Positions 5,627 through 10,683 of a DNA stretch of 10,683 bases are shown here, piece after piece. The notes below the pieces were generated by a model. It was not told where the DNA came from. It ran no database searches and saw only the letters and a list, made by a program, of their open reading frames with translations. Numbering within the stretch: the first letter of the stretch is position 1; every line of letters starts with the position of its first letter. The stretch is from contig CASEKZ010000015.1 in the NCBI GenBank assembly GCA_949288625.1, positions 1 through 10,683 of the forward strand, read 5' to 3'. Both the position numbers and the translations under genes were made by a program. The stretch comes from an uncultured bacterium (GTDB lineage Bacteria; Bacillota_I; Bacilli_A; RF39; UBA660).

Positions 5627-6511
5627 TTATTTTTTTACATCTTTATTAACTTTTATTGGATTAACATGAATAACGGTTAAATAAACCTCCTCAATTCTTT
5701 TATCAATTTCTTTTTCTAATTTATTTGCTATATTATGGCTTTCAAACGTAGATAATTCACCATCAACATAAATAGTAAAAGATATTTGATATTTATATCC
5801 AACCGGAGTCGAATTAAAATGTATTACTTTTCTTACTTCCTTATGCTCATTAATTATCTCATAAACCTTTTTCTTAGTTTCATCAGAAATAGACTTATCC
5901 ATTAAAACATCATAACTTTCTTTAAAAATTGATACCGCACCATATCCTATCCAAAGTGATATGAAAATTCCAACGATGCCATCAAAAAAATATACTCCAT
6001 TAAATGCTAAAAAACATGATAAAAGATTTAAAAAAGTCAGTACCATATCATTTCGATGATCAACTGAATTAGCTTTTATAAGTAAGTTTTTATGTTTTTT
6101 GTATAAAGTATTAGTGTAAATATATAACCCAAATTTAATTATTAAGGTAATAATACAAATAACAATTAACCAAATTGAAAAATCATATTTATCACCTGAT
6201 ATAACCGATAATAACGAATCTTTAAAAACAAAAAACGCCATTAAAACCATAGCTATACTTATTAACATCGAATAAATATATTCGGCCTTACCATGTCCAA
6301 GATTATGATCATCATCTTTTGGCTTACTTGCAATTTTATTTCCAATATACGTCATAAAAGATGAAAATATATCTCCTGCACTATTAAACGCATCAGCAAT
6401 CATCGCCCGTGAACCAGAAATGGCACCTACTATTGTCTTTATGATAAGTAAAAAAATATTTCCTAATATACCAAAAGTACTTGCTAACCTAACACTTTTA
6501 AACCTTTCCAT
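5627..6511 (-). CDS. Cation diffusion facilitator (probable Mn2+ exporter, MntE-like)
   Basis: A 294-aa inner-membrane metal/proton antiporter with the usual six helices (to about residue 200) and a C-terminal cytoplasmic metal-binding domain (about 205-285, with His231, His259 and His282). The transport site uses Asn43-xxx-Asp47 in helix 2 (ADAFNSAGD) and Asp151-xxx-Asp155 in helix 5 (SVDHRND). NxxxD with DxxxD is the pattern of the Mn-exporting subgroup; Zn exporters usually carry His in these sites. A DDDHNLGHGKAE loop follows helix 2, as is typical of the family. Mn export is therefore inferred, with Fe as an alternative. The ATG at 6511 has a GGTGAT site and an extended -10 promoter about 40 bases upstream. 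No metal riboswitch fits in the short leader. The patatin gene follows after about 90 bases. Confidence 0.92.
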   Translation of the reverse strand: MERFKSVRLASTFGILGNIFLLIIKTIVGAISGSRAMIADAFNSAGDIFSSFMTYIGNKIASKPKDDDHNLGHGKAEYIYSMLISIAMVLMAFFVFKDSLLSVISGDKYDFSIWLIVICIITLIIKFGLYIYTNTLYKKHKNLLIKANSVDHRNDMVLTFLNLLSCFLAFNGVYFFDGIVGIFISLWIGYGAVSIFKESYDVLMDKSISDETKKKVYEIINEHKEVRKVIHFNSTPVGYKYQISFTIYVDGELSTFESHNIANKLEKEIDKRIEEVYLTVIHVNPIKVNKDVKK

Positions 6512-6548
6512 AACATCACCATACTATAAAATATTTTAAGTAATATAA

Positions 6549-6580
6549 ATTATACCACAATAAAAGCAAATTATTAATTT
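6549..6580 (-). promoter_or_regulatory. Promoter of the cation diffusion facilitator gene
   Basis: The minus strand has TGG then TATAAT (6549-6554), a perfect extended -10, with a weak -35 (TTAATA, 4 of 6) 17 bases upstream. The -35 and spacer lie inside the hairpin that terminates the upstream DUF362 gene. Confidence 0.55.
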
Positions 6581-6587
6581 AATTTGC
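6562..6587 (-). terminator. Intrinsic terminator after the DUF362 gene
   Basis: GCAAATTA and TAATTTGC form a perfect 8-bp stem around AATTAA on the minus strand (6566-6587), followed by TTTTA. It lies about 40 bases after the stop codon at 6625. Confidence 0.7.
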
Positions 6588-6624
6588 TCTTACAAACCAA
6601 ATATTTATTTAACCATTAAAATGA

Positions 6625-7521
6625 TTATAAGTTTTCATTATTAATTTTTATAAGTTCATATTTTCTAGTTCCAAATCCTAAATCACTTGCTGCCTCAATC
6701 GTGTGAACACCATGAAGTGATTCAATCCTTTTAATTAAAGCGTCTTTACCCGGATCCTTTGAGTTATAAACCAAGTCCAAACACGCTTGATCTATTGCGA
6801 TTGGATCTAAACTTGCAAGTATTCCAACATCTTTCATACAAGGAGCAGATGCATTAGCATCACAATCACAATCAACTGATATGTTTTTCATTATATTAAT
6901 ATAAATAGCGTTACCATTAAAGTAATTTACAACACTTTCTGCCGCATCAGCCATTGCCTCTAAAAAGCTATCTTGCTTTGGTAAATTATCAAAAAGTTTG
7001 GTTTGATCATCAACTTTTCCTGCGGTGTGAATAAGTGTTTTACCTTTAGATGATGCACACCCAATCGATAACTGTTTTAATGCTCCGCCATATCCACCCA
7101 TAGCATGCCCTTTAAAGTGTGATATTACCAAAAGTGAATCATACTTTGATAAATTTTTTCCTACGAAGTTCTTCTTTAAAATTTTACCATTTGGAATATC
7201 AAGTTCCATGTCTGGCCCTTCTTCGTCAAGCAAATCAAACGGAAAATATTTATTCCATCCATGCTCTTCAATTAATTTTTTATGCTTTTTAGTAGTGTTT
7301 CTAGCACCTTCATAAGCGGTGTTGCATTCTATAACCGTCCCAGATACATAATTAACAACATCTTTTACAAACTCTGGTCTTAAATAGTTTTGATTTCCTT
7401 TTTCACCAGAATGCATTTTAATGGCAACATTACCAATTAATTTTTTGCCTACCGCATTATAAGCTTTAATAATGTTTTCAGGGGTAATTTCCTTAATAAA
7501 ATACACTTTCGCCTTTTGCAA
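6625..7521 (-). CDS. DUF362 family protein
   Basis: A 298-aa soluble protein of the DUF362 family. Family signatures seen are HFKGHAMGGYGGALK (135-149), the Cys-rich VDCDCDANASAPCMKDVG (216-233, with Cys218, Cys220 and Cys228) and LDPIAIDQACLDLV (238-251). The last two are the conserved end of the domain. Many DUF362 proteins also carry 4Fe-4S ferredoxin motifs; none are present here. The cysteines could bind a metal or cluster, but the reaction is unknown. For the start I prefer TTG at 7521: its AAAGGAG site is 9 bases away and the protein then begins MQKAKVYFIKE as in relatives. The ATG at 7530 directly abuts the ribosome binding site, which is too close. It is a single-gene unit between two terminators, with a promoter containing a dyad. 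Confidence 0.88.
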   Translation of the reverse strand: MQKAKVYFIKEITPENIIKAYNAVGKKLIGNVAIKMHSGEKGNQNYLRPEFVKDVVNYVSGTVIECNTAYEGARNTTKKHKKLIEEHGWNKYFPFDLLDEEGPDMELDIPNGKILKKNFVGKNLSKYDSLLVISHFKGHAMGGYGGALKQLSIGCASSKGKTLIHTAGKVDDQTKLFDNLPKQDSFLEAMADAAESVVNYFNGNAIYINIMKNISVDCDCDANASAPCMKDVGILASLDPIAIDQACLDLVYNSKDPGKDALIKRIESLHGVHTIEAASDLGFGTRKYELIKINNENL

Positions 7522-7570
7522 AACAAACATCTCCTTTATTAATAAATTTTAAATGATACTTTTCAAATAT

Positions 7571-7601
7571 ATTTTACTACTTAAACATAATGTTAAGTCA
7601 A
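7571..7601 (-). promoter_or_regulatory. DUF362 promoter with a dyad in the spacer
   Basis: TTGACT (7596-7601) and TAAAAT (7571-7576) are separated by 19 bases, which is longer than optimal. The spacer is mostly a near-palindrome: ACTTAAC and GTTTAAGT arms on the minus strand (7579-7598). The position and symmetry suggest an operator, but no regulator gene lies next to it. Confidence 0.45.
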
Positions 7602-7610
7602 GTATTTTTG

Positions 7611-7646
7611 TTTAAAAAGTTTAAAAACTCACGCTTAAGTGAGTTT
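7611..7646 (-). terminator. Intrinsic terminator of tRNA-Arg
   Basis: On the minus strand AAACTCAC and GTGAGTTT form a perfect 8-bp stem (7625-7646) around a 6-base loop, giving a run of five T and then a second T-tract. It starts 14 bases after the tRNA CCA end. Confidence 0.85.
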
Positions 7647-7660
7647 GATATTTTAATATA

Positions 7661-7737
7661 TGGCGTCCTCGGCGCGATTCGAACGCGCGACCCCTCGCTT
7701 AGGAGGCGAGTGCTCTATCCTACTGAGCTACGAAGAC
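7661..7737 (-). tRNA. tRNA-Arg (anticodon CCU)
   Basis: The complete cloverleaf is on the minus strand. The acceptor pairs GTCTTCG with CGAGGAC (one G-U pair), the D-arm pairs GCTC with GAGC, the anticodon arm pairs CTCGC with GCGAG around CTCCTAA, and the T-arm pairs GCGCG with CGCGC around TTCGAAT. The anticodon CCT reads the AGG arginine codon. The variable loop is GGGTC, the discriminator is G, and CCA is encoded (7661-7663). The length is 77 nt. It is a single-gene unit with an extended -10 promoter and a terminator. Confidence 0.97.
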
Positions 7738-7746
7738 ACTAGTAAC

Positions 7747-7755
7747 ATTTTAACA
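7747..7755 (-). promoter_or_regulatory. Candidate tRNA-Arg promoter
   Basis: The minus strand has TG-T-TAAAAT, an extended -10 with five of six bases, ending 9 bases before the tRNA 5' end. No -35 is recognisable; the region upstream is the T-tract of the preceding terminator. Confidence 0.4.
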
Positions 7756-7764
7756 TAAAATTAA

Positions 7765-7791
7765 AATTAAAAAAAGCTCTTTTGAAAGCTT
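7765..7791 (-). terminator. Intrinsic terminator starting in the stop codon of the small HD gene
   Basis: On the minus strand AAGCT and AGCTT pair (7774-7791, with further pairs past one mismatch) and lead into seven T. The 5' arm begins in the TAA stop at 7790-7792. Confidence 0.7.
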
Positions 7792-8290
7792 ATCTTATAA
7801 AATTAACTAAGAATAAAATCCAAACTGATAATTGTGCTTTTGCTGTAGATGCTCCTTCAGTCATGGCTATTATTTTATCACACATTGTCACTATCCACGC
7901 TTCCTTAGAATTAGGTACTACGTTTGATATAGGAAACATATGAGATTCAATTATGTTTTGTTCTTTTTCATTTACCCCAAAATAGGTTATTGCGTTTTCC
8001 TTGGCAATACTAGGATGTTTAATAAGCATTTTTGTTTCGGTTGCAATATTTTTATCATCTCTTTGCAAAAAGAAATCATGTAACACCCCACCCCTTATAA
8101 CTGACTTCGTATCACAACCAAACATTTTAGAAATTTTATACGCTAAATACGCAACTTTAACAGAGTGATTAAACCTAGTATTACCATGATGAATAATAGA
8201 TTTAGTCTTCATAAATTCCTTATGTGTAAGGATTGGATTTGCCATTTGCATAAACTCTTTATCCTTATATATTCTATTTATTAAATTCAA
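7790..8290 (-). CDS. Small HD-domain phosphohydrolase
   Basis: A 166-aa protein of the HD superfamily. Candidate metal ligands are His42 (RFNHSVKVAYLAYK), His71-Asp72 (GGVLHDFFL), His92 (KHPSIAKENA), His117 (IESHMFP) and Asp138 (TMCDKI), a full H...HD...H...H...D set. The HHGNTRFNHS start, the SHMFP motif and the hydrophobic tail after KAQLS match a small HD family common in Clostridia and Bacilli, whose substrate I do not know. I prefer TTG at 8290 because its AAAGAGG site is 9 bases away; the TTG at 8299 directly abuts that site. It is unrelated in sequence to the HD protein at 3091-3681 beyond the superfamily motifs. It appears to be a single-gene unit ending in a terminator. Confidence 0.85.
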   Translation of the reverse strand: MNLINRIYKDKEFMQMANPILTHKEFMKTKSIIHHGNTRFNHSVKVAYLAYKISKMFGCDTKSVIRGGVLHDFFLQRDDKNIATETKMLIKHPSIAKENAITYFGVNEKEQNIIESHMFPISNVVPNSKEAWIVTMCDKIIAMTEGASTAKAQLSVWILFLVNFIR

Positions 8291-8481
8291 GTTGATCAAC
8301 CTCTTTTTCGATATAGTATATTCTTTATATTTATTTTAATCCACTTAATTAGCTGGTTTAATTTTTTTGTAGCCTTAATAAGGGTAACATATATACCATT
8401 AAAAGTAAATAATACAATTGTACGATATACAAAAAGAAAGCCAATTTACTTAGCTTTCTTATTTTTAAATAAAAACAAATT
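8291..8481. other. Gene-free gap between topA and the small HD gene
   Basis: These 191 bases hold the topA terminator (8431-8460), the palindrome TACAATTGTA (about 8413-8422), and a possible -10 element TATACT (8315-8320, minus) just upstream of the HD gene's ribosome binding site. I see no convincing -35, no small ORF with a ribosome binding site, and no structured RNA. Confidence 0.4.
8431..8460 (-). terminator. Intrinsic terminator of topA
   Basis: AAGAAAGC (8434-8441) and GCTTTCTT (8453-8460) form a perfect 8-bp stem with an 11-base loop. On the minus strand it continues as T-rich sequence. It lies about 22 bases after the topA stop. Confidence 0.8.
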
Positions 8482-10506
8482 TTATTTTTCATAATCACAT
8501 GAGCTGCATTTAATCTTACCTTCTTTAGTTTCTACAAGTAGTCCATGACACTCTGGACATAATTCACCCATTGGTTTATCCCATACCGCAACTTTACACT
8601 TTGGAAAATTTGCACATCCATAAAATATTTTTCCCTTTTTGGTTTTTCTTTCGACTATTTTGCCACCACACTTAGGACAATCACATACTTCTATTACTGG
8701 AGGTTTCTCCTTTGGTTTTATGTATTTACACTCCGGATATCCAGAACACGCTTCAAACTTACCATATTTTCCATTTTTAATAACCATTGGTCTTCCACAA
8801 TTAGGACAGACCTCACCGGTTTGTTCATCTTCTTTTTTTTCCATTTTAGAAAACGCGTTTTCCACCTCCGGCTCAAAATCTTTATAAAAATTTTCCAACA
8901 CGTTATACCAAACCTTTTTACCTTCCGCCACATCATCTAAATCCTCTTCCATTTTAGCGGTGTATTTAACGTTTATTAAATCACTAAAAAATTCTTGAAG
9001 CTTATCATTTGTTTCCATGCCGATTTCGGTTGGATTAAGTTTTTTTTCTATTATTTTAACGTAGCCTCTTTGTGTTAACGTTGTAATGGTTGATGCATAT
9101 GTAGAAGGTCTTCCTATTCCTAAGTCTTCCATAGCTTTAATTAGTTTTGCCTCGGTATATCTTGCTGGAGGTTTTGTAAAATGTTGTTCTTTATTTATTT
9201 CGTTTGCCGTTAAAACATCGCCTATTTTATACTCAGGAATTATTTTATCTTCTTTTGTTTCAAATTTTGCATAAACTTTTAAATACCCGTCAAAGACTAA
9301 TACTTGGCCAGTTGCTTTAAATATAGTATTGTTATTTTCTAAAGATAAAACGGATTGATTAACTTTTGCATCATTCATAAGTGATGCAAGAGTTCTATAA
9401 TAAATCATTTCATATAACTTATATTCATCTTTAGATAAATATTCTTTTATGCTTTCTGGAGTCCTATTTATACTTGATGGACGAATAGCCTCATGAGCGT
9501 CTTGTACGTTTTCTTTTTTCTTTGTTTTTTTAACGTATCCAACGTACTGTTTTCCATAATTTTCATTTATGTATGCATAAGCACTTTTAATAAACTCATC
9601 AGATAATCTCACTGAATCCGTTCTCATGTACGTAATTAAACCTATCGTATCATCTTTAATATCAATACCCTCATATAGTTTTTGTGCTATCTGCATCGTT
9701 TTTTTAGCACTAAAACCAAGTTTAGTTGATGCTTCTTGCTGCATGGTTGATGTTATAAAAGGGTATTTTGATGCTTTTTTCTTTAATTTTTTCTCAAAGT
9801 TTACAACCGTAAAATCCTTACCTAAAGAGTTTAATACTTTATCGGTTTCTTCTTCGGTTTTTAAATCAGCTTTTTTACCGTCAATGGTGTCTAAATCCGC
9901 TTCTAAATCATCAAATAAAGCAGTTATACTCCAGTATTCTTCCTCTTTAAAACTTTCTATTTCTCTTTCACGATCAACGATTAACTTTAAAGCAACTGAT
10001 TGAACTCTTCCGGCAGACTTACCACCAGTTTTAGACTGCATTAACTTGCTTAATCTAAAACCAATTATTCGATCCAGTATTCTTCTTGTTTCCTGGCTAT
10101 GCACTAAATCATCATCTATTTTTCTTGGATGATTAAAAGCATCTTTTACAACGTCTTTAGTAATTTCGTTAAACACGACTCTATCATAATCATCATCAGA
10201 AAGGTCAAGAGCATCTTTTAAATGCCATGATATTGCTTCTCCCTCTCGGTCCGGGTCGGTTGCAAGATATACTTTTTTAGATGCCTTAGCATCTTTTTTA
10301 AGTGACGTAATATCTTTTTTCTTACCCTTTATAGCAACGTAATTAGGCTCAAAATGATTTTCTATATCAACACCCAAGCCAAACTTACCAGAGGTTGCTA
10401 AGTCTCTTATATGACCTTTACTAGATACTACTTTATAATCACTACCTAAATATTTTTCAATTGCTTTAGTTTTAGTTGGAGATTCCACTATGACTAGGTT
10501 TTTCAT
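8482..10506 (-). CDS. topA: DNA topoisomerase I (type IA)
   Basis: It relaxes negative supercoils by cutting one strand through a 5'-phosphotyrosine link. It is 674 aa, close to the Bacillus enzyme. The TOPRIM domain at the N-terminus has Glu8 (VESPTKTKAI) and the acidic triad DPDREGE at 84-90; the catalytic Tyr293 is in ITYMRTDS (291-298); and KSAGRVQSVAL (163-173) is the conserved type IA stretch. Three C-terminal four-Cys zinc fingers begin at about 567 (CPNCGRPM), 609 (CPKCGGK) and 650 (CPECHG), so the DNA-binding tail is complete. The AGGAGG site overlaps the rnhB stop and is 11 bases from ATG 10506 and 8 from an adjacent in-frame TTG at 10509, so the start could be one codon earlier. 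It is cotranscribed with rnhB and may have a promoter of its own inside rnhB. Confidence 0.98.
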   Translation of the reverse strand: MKNLVIVESPTKTKAIEKYLGSDYKVVSSKGHIRDLATSGKFGLGVDIENHFEPNYVAIKGKKKDITSLKKDAKASKKVYLATDPDREGEAISWHLKDALDLSDDDYDRVVFNEITKDVVKDAFNHPRKIDDDLVHSQETRRILDRIIGFRLSKLMQSKTGGKSAGRVQSVALKLIVDREREIESFKEEEYWSITALFDDLEADLDTIDGKKADLKTEEETDKVLNSLGKDFTVVNFEKKLKKKASKYPFITSTMQQEASTKLGFSAKKTMQIAQKLYEGIDIKDDTIGLITYMRTDSVRLSDEFIKSAYAYINENYGKQYVGYVKKTKKKENVQDAHEAIRPSSINRTPESIKEYLSKDEYKLYEMIYYRTLASLMNDAKVNQSVLSLENNNTIFKATGQVLVFDGYLKVYAKFETKEDKIIPEYKIGDVLTANEINKEQHFTKPPARYTEAKLIKAMEDLGIGRPSTYASTITTLTQRGYVKIIEKKLNPTEIGMETNDKLQEFFSDLINVKYTAKMEEDLDDVAEGKKVWYNVLENFYKDFEPEVENAFSKMEKKEDEQTGEVCPNCGRPMVIKNGKYGKFEACSGYPECKYIKPKEKPPVIEVCDCPKCGGKIVERKTKKGKIFYGCANFPKCKVAVWDKPMGELCPECHGLLVETKEGKIKCSSCDYEK

Positions 10507-10521
10507 CAATTATAATGCCTC

Positions 10522-10683
10522 CTATTTATTATGTTCGATCAAATATTTCTTTACAGGACCATATGTATGCCTATATCCGTCAATTATACCATATTTATTT
10601 AAAAGTTCAATGTGTTTTTTTGTCGGATATCCTTTATGTTTACAAAATTCGTACTCTGGATGCTTTTTGTCTTCTTCATACAT
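10522..10683 (-). CDS. rnhB: Ribonuclease HII, C-terminal part (runs off the right edge)
   Basis: The last 53 codons and the TAG stop (10522-10524) are present. The reading KKHPEYEFCKHKGYPTKKHI is the conserved C-terminal region of ribonuclease HII (HPEYgFekHKGYgTkkH in relatives), followed by LLNKYGIIDGYRHTYGPVKK. The enzyme removes ribonucleotides from DNA and RNA primers; the catalytic acidic residues lie outside the window. The residue at the edge is an internal Met, not the start. In many Bacilli dprA lies between rnhB and topA; here topA follows directly. Confidence 0.92.
   Translation of the reverse strand: MYEEDKKHPEYEFCKHKGYPTKKHIELLNKYGIIDGYRHTYGPVKKYLIEHNK
10583..10610 (-). promoter_or_regulatory. 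Candidate internal promoter for topA within rnhB
   Basis: The minus strand has TTGAAC (10605-10610, 4 of 6), a 16-base spacer, and TATAAT (10583-10588) preceded by TGG, a perfect extended -10. It lies about 75 bases before the topA start. It is inside coding sequence, so a chance match is possible. Confidence 0.4.

Noticed and set aside
6512..6548. Mn-sensing riboswitch upstream of the cation exporter
   Set aside because: The leader after the -10 is only about 35 bases, too short for a yybP-ykoY element.
8639..10003. Plus-strand frames and a second minus frame within topA
   Set aside because: These are shadows of the conserved topoisomerase frame with no family resemblance or start signals.
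1..10683. CRISPR array
   Set aside because: No regularly spaced direct repeats were seen anywhere in the window.

Overview
The window comes from a low-GC, gene-dense bacterium, most likely a member of the Bacillota (a Bacilli or Mollicutes-like lineage; this placement is inference). The reasons are strongly AT-rich DNA, A+G-rich ribosome binding sites, short gaps, many T-tailed intrinsic terminators, extended -10 promoters (TGnTATAAT), TTG start codons, and rnhB next to topA. Every supported gene lies on the minus strand, so transcription runs from high to low coordinates. Ten stop codons are visible (7 TAA, 3 TAG, no TGA), and all 13 Trp codons in intact genes are TGG.

Reading in the direction of transcription, the right edge holds the 3' end of rnhB (ribonuclease HII), followed by topA (DNA topoisomerase I, with three C-terminal zinc fingers), whose ribosome binding site overlaps the rnhB stop. 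A terminator and a gene-free gap of about 190 bases follow. Next come a small HD-domain phosphohydrolase, tRNA-Arg(CCU) with its own terminator, and a DUF362 protein with a dyad inside its promoter spacer.

The middle holds a run of four genes: a cation diffusion facilitator with Mn-type ligand residues, a patatin-like phospholipase, a pentapeptide-repeat protein and a second, unrelated HD-domain protein. The last three are packed 3 to 10 bases apart and end in a terminator.

The left-centre is a metal-resistance unit: an ArsR/SmtB-family repressor whose 3' end overlaps the start of a Zn/Cd/Pb-type P1B ATPase by 11 bases. Its promoter is a perfect TTGACA-17-TATAAT, with one inverted-repeat operator filling the spacer and a second at the expected transcription start. 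This is a clear metal-induced efflux switch and the best-supported regulatory structure here.

The left end has tRNA-Thr(GGU) with a terminator, two further perfect hairpins, a probable decayed small gene, and the first 42 codons of an unrecognised gene that runs off the edge. I found no CRISPR array, intact mobile element or recognisable new defence system. The most unusual features are the dual-operator efflux promoter, the hairpin cluster beside a broken gene, and the repeated overlap of stop codons, terminators and promoters.
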